Of a stretch of DNA of 64,000 bases, positions 24,832-33,929 are shown piece by piece. The notes below the pieces were generated by a model, which was not told the origin of the DNA, ran no database searches, and was given only the letters and a program-made list of their open reading frames with translations. Location of the stretch: contig NZ_SNYJ01000001.1 of assembly GCF_004363045.1 (NCBI RefSeq), positions 1-64,000 on the forward strand. Direction: 5' to 3'. The DNA is from Aureibacillus halotolerans. GTDB lineage: Bacteria > Bacillota > Bacilli > Bacillales > DSM-28697. A program made the position numbers and the translations under genes. Within the stretch, counting starts at the first letter, position 1. Each line of letters opens with the position of its first letter.

Positions 24832-25779
24832 ATGAATCATTTGAATCGTTGGGTCCTATCGTTCGTTTGTTTAACCTCATTCGCCTTACTCGTTGGATGT
24901 TCTTCTTCATCTACCACCAATGAGAAAGGAGAAGGCCCTATCAGCATCGTGACGACAATTGCCCAAATTGGTGAACCGCTCCAACGTATCGGCGGCGATC
25001 TCGTTGACGTAACGTCCATTATGGGTCCAGGTGTTGACCCCCATACGTATGTTGCAAGCCAAGGCGACATTGGTACGCTCCAGCAAGCAGATCTCATTTT
25101 TTATAATGGCCTTCATTTGGAGGGACAAATGAATGAGATTTTTACAAAGCTAGGCGAAGAAAAACCTGTTTTAGCCGTCGCTGAAGCCATCCCCGAAGAT
25201 CAATTACTCACTGATGCCGCCTCACAAGGAGCTCCTGATCCCCATGTATGGTTTGACATCAGTCTTTGGAAAATCGCAATCAGTGCTGCCGTTGAAGAGT
25301 TGAAAGCCTATGCTCCTGAGCATGCTGAGACGTTTGACAAAAACTTGAAGACATATATCGAAGAGCTGGATGCCCTTCAGCAGGAAGCCTCTTCAAAATT
25401 AGCGAAAATACCTGAATCCAAACGATTGCTTGTCACTGCACATGACGCATTTGGTTATTTTGGTCGTGCCTTTGACATTGAAGTTGTCGGTCTGCAAGGG
25501 TTAAGTACGGAAGATGAAATTGGGCTCTCCGATATTCAAAAAACCGTCGATACAATTGTGGAGGCTGAGGTCCCAGCCGTTTTTATTGAAACGAGTATTA
25601 ATACCTCCTCTATCCAAGCTGTCATTGAAGGCGCAGAACAAGCCGGAGCAGAAATTACTCTAGGTGGAGAACTTTTCTCTGATGCAATGGGGGAAGCTGG
25701 TACGCCTGAAGGTACTTATTTAGGGATGTACACTCACAATGTGGATACGATTTATACATCACTAGCTGGAGGTGAATAA
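24832..25779 (+). CDS. mntA: Manganese ABC transporter substrate-binding lipoprotein
   Basis: A cluster A-I metal-binding lipoprotein of 315 residues tethered outside the membrane. The signal peptide ends in the lipobox LLVGC (Cys at about 23). The four metal ligands of the family can be placed at H in VDPHTY, H in DPHVWFD, E/D around AHDAFGYF-IEVVG, and D in ELFSDAMG. There is no histidine-rich loop as found in ZnuA, which supports Mn2+ over Zn2+. AAAGGAG precedes the ATG. It is the first gene of a four-gene operon behind an MntR-like operator. Confidence 0.88.
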   Translation: MNHLNRWVLSFVCLTSFALLVGCSSSSTTNEKGEGPISIVTTIAQIGEPLQRIGGDLVDVTSIMGPGVDPHTYVASQGDIGTLQQADLIFYNGLHLEGQMNEIFTKLGEEKPVLAVAEAIPEDQLLTDAASQGAPDPHVWFDISLWKIAISAAVEELKAYAPEHAETFDKNLKTYIEELDALQQEASSKLAKIPESKRLLVTAHDAFGYFGRAFDIEVVGLQGLSTEDEIGLSDIQKTVDTIVEAEVPAVFIETSINTSSIQAVIEGAEQAGAEITLGGELFSDAMGEAGTPEGTYLGMYTHNVDTIYTSLAGGE

Positions 25780-25781
25780 GG

Positions 25782-26537
25782 ATGGCTGTATTATCCGTTT
25801 CAGAATTATCAACCGCATACCGAAAACAAACGGTCCTCCATGATGTCTCTTTTACAATTGAACCCGGAACGTTAACAGGGATTGTAGGGCCGAATGGTGC
25901 AGGAAAATCGACTTTATTAAAAACGATCCTTCAACTGCACCCTGCTCTTACCGGCCAAGTAAAGGTGTTTGATTCCTCTTACACGAAGGCGAAAAAACGT
26001 GTCGGTTATGTGCCCCAGCGTGGGTCAGTGGATTGGGATTTCCCAACCAACGCACTTGATGTCGTCCTGATGGGCACGTATGCAAGGGTCGGCTGGTTAA
26101 AATGGCCATCCCGCAAGCACAAAAGCGAAGCAATGGGGGCATTGGAAACAATGGGCATGGAAGCATACGCCACTAGGCAAATCAGCCAATTGTCTGGTGG
26201 ACAGCAACAGCGTGTCTTTCTCGCAAGAGCATTGGTCCAAAATGCCGATCTATATGTTATGGATGAGCCACTCGCTGGTGTCGATGCCGCCACAGAAAAA
26301 GTCATTATGGCGACATTGGAAGAGCTTAAAAAAGAGGGAAAAACGGTGCTTGTTGTCCATCATGATTTACAAACAGTGGCTGATTATTTCGATCATGTAC
26401 TGTTGTTGAACAAAACCGTCATTGCGCACGGAGCAACAGAAAATGTGTTTGTTCAAGATCAAATAGTTCGGACGTACGGTGGCGCTGTTAAAACACTTAA
26501 AGAAGGTGAAGGGCATGTCTTTTATGTTGGGAAGTAA
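25782..26537 (+). CDS. mntB: Manganese ABC transporter ATP-binding protein
   Basis: The 251-residue ATPase of the manganese importer. Motifs: Walker A GPNGAGKST, Q-loop VPQRGSVDWDFP (typical of metal-ion ABC ATPases), signature LSGGQQQRV, Walker B LYVMDEPLAGVD and switch His in VVHHDLQTV. It starts three bases after mntA, and its 3' end overlaps the first permease gene by 23 bases. Confidence 0.9.
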   Translation: MAVLSVSELSTAYRKQTVLHDVSFTIEPGTLTGIVGPNGAGKSTLLKTILQLHPALTGQVKVFDSSYTKAKKRVGYVPQRGSVDWDFPTNALDVVLMGTYARVGWLKWPSRKHKSEAMGALETMGMEAYATRQISQLSGGQQQRVFLARALVQNADLYVMDEPLAGVDAATEKVIMATLEELKKEGKTVLVVHHDLQTVADYFDHVLLLNKTVIAHGATENVFVQDQIVRTYGGAVKTLKEGEGHVFYVGK

Positions 26538-27384
26538 CCTTCTTTGGGTGCTTTTAAGCACAATTGCTTTAGGAATGGCCGCTGGCACAGTAGGCTGCTT
26601 GTCTTATTGGAAGAAACAGAGCTTAATGAGTGATGCGCTAGCTCATGCGGCATTGCCAGGCGTTGTTATCGCTTTTCTCATCATCGGAGAAAAAAATGGT
26701 CCTCTTTTAATTGTTGGTGCTGCCATTAGTGCCGTCGTTGCTGCGCTTTTTATCCAATGGACGGTCAGATCAAGTCGGATTCATGAAGACACAGCCATGG
26801 GAATTGTGCTAAGCAGTTTTTTTGGCCTAGGCATGATGCTGCTTGCCATTACGAATCGTACGGCCAATGGCAGCCAAAGTGGTCTTGATGGGTTTATTTT
26901 CGGGCAGGCCGCTTCGATGGTGCGTACCGATGTATACACGATGGGGATCCTTGCTATTCTCGTCCTGCTTGTCATCGGACTTGGATTCAAGGAATGGAAG
27001 ATCTATCTATTCGACGCACAGTTTGCCTCTGGTCTTGGCCTTTCCACAGGCGCAATGAATACGCTTTACACAGCATTGCTCGTCTTGACAATTGTTGTCG
27101 GTATCCAAGCCGTTGGCGTCATTCTGATTGCCGCCCTTTTAATTATTCCAGCAGTGACCGCTCGGTATTGGACGTCATCGTTTAGCCGGATGCTCGTCCT
27201 TTCTGCTATATTCGGTGGCGGCTCAGGAGGAATAGGCACTTTTGTTAGCTCACTAAGCACGGGGTGGCCAACGGGTCCCTTTATCGTCTTGGCTGCCTCA
27301 ACGCTGTTTTTGATTTCATTGTTTTTTGGAAAAGATAAAGGCTTAGCTCTTCAATATTTTTACTATAAGAAAGTGAGGAGTTGA
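26515..27384 (+). CDS. mntC: Manganese ABC transporter permease, first of two
   Basis: An ABC-3 family membrane subunit of about 289 residues with eight to nine hydrophobic segments. Characteristic pieces are KKQSLMSDALAHAALPGVVIAF near the N-terminus, DTAMGIVLSSFFGLGMMLL, and the coupling region VGVILIAALLIIPAVTARYW. The ATG at 26515 has GAAGGTGAAGG upstream and lies within the end of mntB, implying coupled translation. Confidence 0.88.
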   Translation: MSFMLGSNLLWVLLSTIALGMAAGTVGCLSYWKKQSLMSDALAHAALPGVVIAFLIIGEKNGPLLIVGAAISAVVAALFIQWTVRSSRIHEDTAMGIVLSSFFGLGMMLLAITNRTANGSQSGLDGFIFGQAASMVRTDVYTMGILAILVLLVIGLGFKEWKIYLFDAQFASGLGLSTGAMNTLYTALLVLTIVVGIQAVGVILIAALLIIPAVTARYWTSSFSRMLVLSAIFGGGSGGIGTFVSSLSTGWPTGPFIVLAASTLFLISLFFGKDKGLALQYFYYKKVRS

Positions 27385-27388
27385 ACGA

Positions 27389-28255
27389 ATGAGCTACACA
27401 GCATGGATTATTTTAACTGCAGCTCTTGTTGGACTCTCTTGCGGACTTATTGGTGTCTTTTTAATCCTTCGTAAAGCAGCAATGATGGCCGATGCAATAA
27501 GTCACACGGTGTTACTCGGCATTGTGATCGCATTTATGATCACGAATGAATTAAACGGCCCACATATGGCGTTAGGTGCTATCATTGCTGGCTTATTCAC
27601 GGCATTTCTTGTCCAATGGCTCCAGTCTCGCGGTGTGCAAAAAGAAGCCTCCATCGGCATTATCTTTACGACATTGTTCGCTGTTGGGGTCGTGCTTATC
27701 TCTACGTCCATTGGCAATGCGCATTTAGATGTACGTCATGCCTTAATGGGCGAAATCACGTTTGTGCCTTGGAACACAACAACAATTCCGCTGCTTGGTG
27801 AAGTACCTATTGCAACACTCACTCTTGCCATTGTGTTGCTTATCGTTGTTGCCGTTCTTCTTCTTTTTTATAAAGAATGGAAAATTACTTCATTTGATCC
27901 TGCGCTTGCAGCAAGCCTCGGTATTCCCGTCGTCGTGCTCCATTATGTGTTTATGACGCTTGTCTCACTGACGACAGTTGCTTCCTTCGACGCCGTTGGA
28001 GCCATACTTGTTGTAGCGATGCTCATCACCCCAGCAGCAAGCGCCTATTTATGGACCGATCGGCTTGCTGTCATGCTCATCCTTAGCGCTTCCTTTGGCG
28101 TCGCATCGGCGCTATTGGGATACCTTGTTGCGTTTATGATGGACACATCCATTTCCGCTTCGATGGCCTTTGTTACTGGCATTTTGTTTGTATTTAGCCT
28201 TTTGTGTTCGCCTACACAAGGTGTATTTTCTAAAATGCGTCGCCGATCCGTTTGA
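27389..28255 (+). CDS. mntD: Manganese ABC transporter permease, second of two
   Basis: A second ABC-3 permease of 288 residues, paralogous to the preceding one. It shows RKAAMMADAISHTVLLGIVIAF, EASIGIIFTTLFAVGVVLIS, an extra HALMGEITFVPWNTT loop, and VGAILVVAMLITPAASAYLW. Two different permeases in one operon are the arrangement of B. subtilis mntABCD, as opposed to znuABC with one. It begins four bases after mntC and is followed by a strong terminator. Confidence 0.88.
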   Translation: MSYTAWIILTAALVGLSCGLIGVFLILRKAAMMADAISHTVLLGIVIAFMITNELNGPHMALGAIIAGLFTAFLVQWLQSRGVQKEASIGIIFTTLFAVGVVLISTSIGNAHLDVRHALMGEITFVPWNTTTIPLLGEVPIATLTLAIVLLIVVAVLLLFYKEWKITSFDPALAASLGIPVVVLHYVFMTLVSLTTVASFDAVGAILVVAMLITPAASAYLWTDRLAVMLILSASFGVASALLGYLVAFMMDTSISASMAFVTGILFVFSLLCSPTQGVFSKMRRRSV

Positions 28256-28287
28256 AACTCTCAAACGCCAACACCTCATCAAAAGCA

Positions 28288-28328
28288 AAAGCGCGCCGAA
28301 TCGATTATCGATTGGCACGCTTTTTTTA
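28288..28328. terminator. Strong terminator between mntD and the reductase pseudogene
   Basis: AAAGCGCGCCGAATCGAT pairs with ATCGATTGGCACGCTTT with one bulged mismatch, followed by seven T on the + strand. It lies between convergent genes. Confidence 0.85.
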
Positions 28329-28354
28329 TTGCATATAAAACCGAGGTATAGGTG

Positions 28355-29349
28355 CTATATTTCAACGACCCAACGCCCTTGAGCTTTCCCTTTCAGAATA
28401 TCCTCTAACGCAGTGGGCAGCTCGTCGAAACGAATCGTTGTCGCCAAACGAGTAAAGTGCTCAGAAACATTCAAGTCAGTTGCCATCCGATTCCAAGTCA
28501 ACTGTCGTTTAGGCATCGGGCACTGAACAGAATCAATGCCTAGCAGTGAAACACCTCGTAATATAAATGGCATGACAGTGGCTGGCACTTTTACCCCTCC
28601 CGTCAATCCACTTACAGCAACTGCTCCTTGATACGATAGGCGGCTTAGCACATTCGCAAGGGTCGTGCCTCCAACCGGATCAACGGCTCCAGCCCAAGTC
28701 TGGGATTGAAGTGGGGTCGCCTTCTCCCCTTGAACATCTTCCCTACTGATACTATCCTTTGCACCCAAGCCTTTTAGAAAGTCATGCGCTTCTGTCTTTC
28801 CAGTACTTGCAACCACTTCATATCCTCGCTTCGCAAGCATCGCAACGGCCATGCTCCCAACGCCGCCCGTTGCACCTGTCACAAGCACAGGTCCTTGTTC
28901 GCGTGATAATCCATTTTCCTCTAAACGCTCCACGGAGAGGGCCGCCGTAAAGCCTGCTGTCCCGAAAATCATAGCGTCCTTTAAAGAAAGTGTTTCAGGC
29001 AGTGGGACGACCCAATCAGCAGGCAGTTGTGCGTACTCACTATACCCACCGAAATGCTGCACGCCTAACCCATAGCTCGTCGCAATGACTTCATCGCCTT
29101 CAATAAAACGAGGGTCGCTAGAGGAAATTACTATACCCGCCATATCAATGCCAGGGACCATTGGATAAGAACGTACAACGCCACCTTCCTCTGTTGAAGC
29201 AAGACCATCTTTATAATTTACACTTGAATACGCCACCTTAAGTAAAATGTCGCCTGCTGGCAGATCATTAAGCGTGAAATCTGAAATGACTTTATAAATT
29301 GTCCGTCTTGTTTATCAACGACAAAGGCGTTAAATGGTTTGATTTTCAT
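28355..29349 (-). pseudogene. AcuI/YhdH-type quinone oxidoreductase, frameshifted near the 5' end
   Basis: An MDR-superfamily NADPH reductase (acryloyl-CoA reductase AcuI/YhdH branch). Residues from VAYSSVNYKDGL to the C-terminus are intact, with the cofactor motif TGATGGVGSMAVAML. The real start is an ATG at 29349, with AAGGAGGT nine bases upstream, giving MKIKPFNAFVVDKQDGQF. That frame runs out, while VISDFTLNDLPAGDILLKVAYSS continues in another frame. One base appears to be missing in about 29285-29310, perhaps in the A-run of TATAAAG. Restoring it gives about 331 residues, the normal family length. Either a recent pseudogene or a sequencing error. An internal GTG at 29236 would yield only an N-truncated protein lacking strands of the catalytic domain. 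Confidence 0.8.
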
Positions 29350-29436
29350 TGTTAACGACCTCCTTCTATTTAAGTTCTACATTAAGCGTCTACCCCTTTT
29401 ACGATCTCACTATTACATCGATTAGCCATTGTCAAA

Positions 29437-29464
29437 ATAAGGTCAATTTGGACATCAACCTTAT
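29437..29464. promoter_or_regulatory. Inverted repeat in a divergent promoter region
   Basis: ATAAGGT and ACCTTAT are perfect 7-bp inverted arms spaced 14 bases apart. They lie between the frameshifted reductase gene and the divergent SDR gene, and could be an operator of a dimeric regulator controlling both. No regulator gene is adjacent. Confidence 0.35.
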
Positions 29465-29553
29465 TGTCCTCGATTTGTAGTGGCGAGGTATAGAGCTAGG
29501 CTGGTTGGGGATTTTAAAAATGATGAGGCATGTGAGTGGATGGAGGTATATGA

Positions 29554-30303
29554 ATGGGATTAAACGGACAAGTCCTCATTGTGACAGGCTCTGGCAGCGG
29601 TATCGGCAAAGAAACGGCATTACAACTGGCCAACCAAGGAGCGATCATTGTTTCTGCCGATTACGACGAAGACGCAGCAAAGGAGACCGCTGATGCAATT
29701 ATAGGTCATGGCGGGCAAGCCACCGTTGTCAAAGCGGATGTGTCGAAGCCAGAACAGGTAGAACAAATGGTAAATGCCGCTGTTGAGGCATTTGGAACAC
29801 TGAATGGCATTTTTAATAATGCAGGCATTGGTAATGTAAAACCCTTGCTGGAGCATGATGTAGAAACGTATCACTCTGTTATTGACGTGAATCAGCACGG
29901 CGTATTTTACGGCATCTCATTCGCAGCTAAAAAGATGGTAGAGCTCGGTGTCAAAGGGACGATTGTAAACACCGCATCAATATACGCTTATATGGTTGCT
30001 ATAGGCAGCATTAATTATCATGCAGCGAAAGCAGCCGTCGTGGCAATGACTAAAAGCGCTGCACTTGAACTGGCACCGCACAACATCCGGGTTGTCGGAA
30101 TTGCCCCTGGTTTTATTGACACACCCATTCTTGGCGATGACAAAGCCATGAAGGAAAAGCTGGCAAATCAACATATGAGACGAAAGCTTATCCAACCTGA
30201 AAAAGTAGCATCTGTAGCGACCTTTCTATTTTCTAATGAAGCAGATGCCATCAATGGATCGGTCATTCCGGTAGATGATGGATTTTTAAGCTTCAAGGAG
30301 TAG
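29554..30303 (+). CDS. Short-chain dehydrogenase/reductase (classical SDR)
   Basis: A 249-residue classical SDR. The cofactor motif is TGSGSGIGKE, with D in VSADYDED suggesting NAD preference; NNAG is at about 90; the catalytic set is S in VNTASIYAYM and Y-x-x-x-K in NYHAAKAAV. The proton-relay PGFIDTPI follows. It resembles cyclopentanol/glucose-dehydrogenase-like SDRs, but the substrate is unknown. GGAGG lies seven bases before the ATG. It is divergent from the frameshifted quinone oxidoreductase, and the shared intergenic region carries an inverted repeat. Confidence 0.85.
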   Translation: MGLNGQVLIVTGSGSGIGKETALQLANQGAIIVSADYDEDAAKETADAIIGHGGQATVVKADVSKPEQVEQMVNAAVEAFGTLNGIFNNAGIGNVKPLLEHDVETYHSVIDVNQHGVFYGISFAAKKMVELGVKGTIVNTASIYAYMVAIGSINYHAAKAAVVAMTKSAALELAPHNIRVVGIAPGFIDTPILGDDKAMKEKLANQHMRRKLIQPEKVASVATFLFSNEADAINGSVIPVDDGFLSFKE

Positions 30304-30452
30304 ATGAAAGATAGAAGGCTGCAGATCCGCATTGCTTTCTTTTTGCTTTATCTTCTCTGGAATTCTTTAAGTTCGAAAGCGCTCCTTCACGTTGAAAAAG
30401 TACATTGTTTTTGATTTACCTGAGCGTTTTCATTCGATATTACTAAACGCAC

Positions 30453-30483
30453 AAGGACTGGATTCTCATCGAAACCAGTCCTT
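30453..30483. terminator. Hairpin between convergent genes, possible terminator
   Basis: AAGGACTGG pairs with CCAGTCCTT around a 13-base loop. Only short T-rich sequence follows on either strand, so termination strength is uncertain. Confidence 0.45.
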
Positions 30484-30504
30484 GTTTATATGGGAAGAAA
30501 AGTA

Positions 30505-31143
30505 TTATTGCTCTGTCGTGATACCCATCGCCTGTAACCACGTCTGTGCGATGAGGGCATGACCGGCAGCGCTCGGATGCACACCGTCCTCAGCCCAAAA
30601 GGCGGCTGGTTTTTGTGGACAAACACTTGCAAAAATACCATCTAACGGAACATAAATTGTGTTAAATTCGACCGCTAATTGGCGAAGGGCATGAATCTTA
30701 GGATCCAAATCCTCTCGCCACTCTTTGCGATCCTCTGGTATAGGGAGGACAAATGGTTCTAATAGAAGAATGGTTGCATCACATGAAGATTGCGTTTTTT
30801 GGAGAATATCTCTAACGTGCGTTTCATACGCTTCCACACTAGTTGGGTCATTTGTTTTGTACCTTCTCCAAGTATCGTTTATGCCTACAAGCAGTGAGAC
30901 AATCGTCGGTTTAAGCGATAAAGTGTCCTCTTTCCAACGAGATGAAACATCCACAGCCCGATTTCCACTGATACCTCTGTTGTAAAAAGTCACTTTTTTT
31001 TCTGGACACGAAGCAGCAAACCAAGCTGCCACCATATTCGCATAACCTGAGCCAAGTTCTTTCTCATCTGCACGATCGCGCCCTGCATCCGTTATACTAT
31101 CCCCTTGAAATACAATAACATCACCATCCACAATTCTCATCAT
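30505..31143 (-). CDS. SGNH/GDSL-family esterase
   Basis: A cytosolic SGNH hydrolase of 212 residues. All four blocks are visible: block I VFQGDSITDAGRDR (Ser nucleophile at about 15), block II NRGISGNRAVD (Gly), block III LLVGINDTWRRY (Asn) and block V AEDGVHPSAAGHALIA (Asp and His). The tight layout is typical of acetyl-xylan esterase/rhamnogalacturonan-acetylesterase-like members of Bacillus. There is no signal peptide, so it acts on imported oligosaccharides or small esters. GAGGGGGG precedes a double ATG. It is followed upstream on the same strand by the monooxygenase gene, with 52 bases between them. Confidence 0.85.
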   Translation of the reverse strand: MMRIVDGDVIVFQGDSITDAGRDRADEKELGSGYANMVAAWFAASCPEKKVTFYNRGISGNRAVDVSSRWKEDTLSLKPTIVSLLVGINDTWRRYKTNDPTSVEAYETHVRDILQKTQSSCDATILLLEPFVLPIPEDRKEWREDLDPKIHALRQLAVEFNTIYVPLDGIFASVCPQKPAAFWAEDGVHPSAAGHALIAQTWLQAMGITTEQ

Positions 31144-31195
31144 TTGCCCCCCTCATTTAGTCTTAACTTTTTTGTGGCCTATTTCGTTGATGCGC

Positions 31196-32215
31196 CTATT
31201 TCGCCTTCAAGTCAGCTATAATCTCATACGAGCGCAGACGTGAAGTCAAATCAAAAATCTGCGCTTGAATCATTAACTCATCCGCCTCTGTCTCTGCTAA
31301 AAAGGCTTCAATGCCTCCCTTAACTTCTTCACGATTCCCAACGATGGAGCTACCAATACGTTGATTGACAATGGCTTTCTCATGCTCACTCCAAGACTGG
31401 TTTATGTCTTTAATTGGAGCAGGGAGCGGTCTTCTTACATCCCGAATAAGGTTTAAAAATTGTTGCTGCATCGAGGTAGCCAAATAGTGCGCCTCTTCGG
31501 ATGTATCAGCAGCAATGACATTGGCAGCTACCATGGCGTACGGCTGACTCAAAACGGACGATGGTGTAAAGTTCGTTCGATACACCCGTAACGCTGTCGT
31601 CGTATTTTCAGGGGAGAAATGACTTGCAAAAGCAAAAGGCAATCCAAGCTGACCCGCTAACCGGGCACTAAAATCAGATGAGCCAAGAAGCCAGATTGGA
31701 ACCTGTGCGCCTTCTCCAGGAAATGCACGCACCATTGGCAACCCACCAATGTCCTTTGGAGAGAAATAGGCCATAAGCTCATCTAGCTGGTCAGGAAATT
31801 CATACCCCGTTTGTCCAAGATTTCTCCGAAGTGCTTGTGAAGTCACTCGATCTGTTCCAGGCGCCCTCCCAAGACCTAGATCAATTCGTCCAGGGAACAA
31901 GGCGTCGAGCGTACCGAACTGCTCTGCGATGACAAGAGATGAATGGTTGGGAAGCATAATTCCTCCTGAACCAATTCTCATGGTTGACGTCGCTTGGGCA
32001 AGATGTTGTATAACAAGGGATGTGGCTGCGGATGCAATTCCTGGCATATTGTGATGCTCCGCAACCCAAAATCGTTGATACTGTAATGACTCAGTAAGTT
32101 GTGCTAAGCGCTTGCTCGCCTCAAAGGCTTCGGCAATTGTCCCTCCCTCCACGATTGGAGCTAGATCTAAAACAGAGAAAGGTGTCGAATGCAAACGATC
32201 CTGTTGATTTACCAT
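31196..32215 (-). CDS. LLM-class flavin-dependent oxidoreductase (luciferase-like)
   Basis: A bacterial-luciferase-like TIM-barrel monooxygenase of about 339 residues using reduced FMN. Characteristic segments: [73 protein letters not shown] and [28 protein letters not shown]. This is the YhbW/YddN group (group 1). The substrate is not predictable. The ATG at 32215 was chosen because GGAAGG lies nine bases upstream; a TTG three codons earlier overlaps that site. Confidence 0.88.
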   Translation of the reverse strand: MVNQQDRLHSTPFSVLDLAPIVEGGTIAEAFEASKRLAQLTESLQYQRFWVAEHHNMPGIASAATSLVIQHLAQATSTMRIGSGGIMLPNHSSLVIAEQFGTLDALFPGRIDLGLGRAPGTDRVTSQALRRNLGQTGYEFPDQLDELMAYFSPKDIGGLPMVRAFPGEGAQVPIWLLGSSDFSARLAGQLGLPFAFASHFSPENTTTALRVYRTNFTPSSVLSQPYAMVAANVIAADTSEEAHYLATSMQQQFLNLIRDVRRPLPAPIKDINQSWSEHEKAIVNQRIGSSIVGNREEVKGGIEAFLAETEADELMIQAQIFDLTSRLRSYEIIADLKAK

Positions 32216-32416
32216 ATTAGTCAACCTTCCTGTCGTTAATAGTTAATTTATGGAATCCCATTACGGGTCGTAAAAAACCAATCAATCCCATCTATCTTAA
32301 CGACATTAAATCAACCTCGTCAACGAATACGGTCTGACCATTCTTAAGACATTGTACACCCGCTGTGAAAGTCCAGGATGGTATACTAAAAAAACTGCGA
32401 AAAGGGGGTTTTCATC

Positions 32417-33235
32417 TTGCAGCGAACCTATTTAAAGCTCTTAAATATCCAAGAAGCATCGCCATCGAAAGCAACTCTAGCTCATCTAATCAAACGGCAC
32501 CAAGCCGTGTTTCCTTTTGAAAACCTAAGCAAGATCAAGACGGTTCTTGATGGAGAACCACGTTTACCGACTATTGAAGAATGGTTGGCTCATGCCGCAA
32601 CGAAACCAATCGGCGGCACTTGTTATATTTTAAATATGCATATCTATGATTTACTTAAAACGCTTGGGTATCATGCACGGTTGCTTCGCGTTGGAGAAAG
32701 TCATACGGGCATCGACGTGGATGGATTGGATGATCAGAGCTCCATTCATTATGTAGACGTTGGCGCAGCTGCTGCTTTTTTCGACCCGATTCCACTTACT
32801 AACAAGACTCGTGATGTTCAATTTGCAGATTTGCGCTTTCATATTGCCCCACAAGCTGGAAATCACTATTTGTTTACTCGTTTTCGCAAAGACGTTGAAA
32901 CCGGCCCGAAGTGGTTGTTTGATAAGACAGATCATGCCAACCCTACTGATTATGCAAACGTCATAGCAGACTCTTTTAAGACGGACGCTCCCTTTATGAA
33001 AGTTTTACGCTACCAGATTTGGCAACCTGAACAGGATCGTCTCGTGTCCCTTCATAATGCATCTGTTAGCACTCGTTCCCGCGACGGACGGTTTGAAACG
33101 CAAAGCGCCACATCATTTCATGAGCTTGAAAGACTTACGCAACAGGCTTTTGGCTTTTCACTGCCTTATTTAGAAGAGGGAGTTCAGTGGATGGAGCAAC
33201 AGCAAAATAACGACTTTTTTAAGACTACTTCCTAA
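32417..33235 (+). CDS. Arylamine N-acetyltransferase family protein
   Basis: A 272-residue NAT-fold protein expected to acetylate aromatic amines or hydrazines from acetyl-CoA. The Cys-His-Asp triad is recognisable as C in GGTCYILN (about 67-74), H in SSIHYVDVG and D in the same block. The N-terminal HQAVFPFENLSKI is typical of the helical domain. It is more diverged than the classic RGGYCFE-type enzymes. The TTG start has AGGGGG eight bases upstream. A possible extended -10 (TGGTATACT) lies at 32381-32389. It is a single gene. Confidence 0.8.
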   Translation: MQRTYLKLLNIQEASPSKATLAHLIKRHQAVFPFENLSKIKTVLDGEPRLPTIEEWLAHAATKPIGGTCYILNMHIYDLLKTLGYHARLLRVGESHTGIDVDGLDDQSSIHYVDVGAAAAFFDPIPLTNKTRDVQFADLRFHIAPQAGNHYLFTRFRKDVETGPKWLFDKTDHANPTDYANVIADSFKTDAPFMKVLRYQIWQPEQDRLVSLHNASVSTRSRDGRFETQSATSFHELERLTQQAFGFSLPYLEEGVQWMEQQQNNDFFKTTS

Positions 33236-33242
33236 CCTTACT

Positions 33243-33713
33243 TTATTCAAATAAATGCATATCAATTTGTTTCCCTAGCAAGTGAACAAGCATTGCATGG
33301 AGTTGACCTCGATGGTGTGTGAGGTGAACTAGAATTTCTAACACCCATCCATAGACGGAGTAGCTCACGCCCCATTAGGCTGTTGTTGTCTTTTGCATCT
33401 CTGTTTCAGTCAAGTGGAGGATCTCTGCTTCCAACCAAGCAACGTTTGAGACAAGCATTGACTTGATCTCCTCCAATGTGTGTAAACCATTGTTTCGATA
33501 AAACTCTGCCATCGTTTCTTCTGTTGCCTCTGATGCGATGAGCCAATCCGCTTTAGGAAGTAGTGCAAGATGTGAAAGAAGCTCACCGATCGAATGTTTC
33601 CTTTGCGTGGGCCTGATAGGTAAATCCTCATCTGAAAGAACATCTGTCATCTGTATGATAGTGTGAGTAACAAAAGCTATTTGGTGGAGTGTGGACGACA
33701 GAAAATCATTCAT
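33243..33713 (-). pseudogene. DinB-family protein with an in-frame stop
   Basis: A DinB-like four-helix metal-binding protein, about 156 residues if the internal stop is ignored. The N-terminal part reads MNDFLSSTLHQIAFVTHTII through LHLTETEMQKTTTA and ends at TAA (33377-33375). In the same frame directly after the stop, the sequence continues WGVSYSVYGWVLEILVHLTHHRGQLHAML to a second stop at 33243. H-x3-HHRGQ is the conserved DinB C-terminal metal motif. A single base change, therefore, has removed the last third including metal ligands. The ATG at 33713 with GAAAGGAAA upstream fits the normal family start. Likely a recent pseudogene unless the stop is a sequence error. Confidence 0.8.
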
Positions 33714-33840
33714 GTCTGGAAGTTTCCTTTCGGCGATAAAATACGACTTATACTGTACTTTTTCGTTTGAGTGTATGTAAAACATCATAGTACAATCGAT
33801 ACTAGATTACATCTGGTGCAACATTGAAAACAGAAAGCAG

Positions 33841-33876
33841 AAACCGCTATACGCTTACCAAAGCCTATAGCGGTTT
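33841..33876 (-). terminator. Intrinsic terminator after the solute-binding protein gene
   Basis: AAACCGCTATA pairs with TATAGCGGTTT around a 14-base loop; the minus strand continues into CTGCTTTCTG. It lies about 55 bases past the stop. Confidence 0.7.
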
Positions 33877-33929
33877 TGCATAGTAAAGCAATCACGTTCT
33901 TGTTTGTCTCTGTTAGTTAATGATTGTTA

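Noticed and set aside
24832-28255. Zinc importer (znuABC) assignment
   Set aside because: Two permeases, lack of a His-rich loop and an MntR-like rather than Zur-like operator favour manganese.
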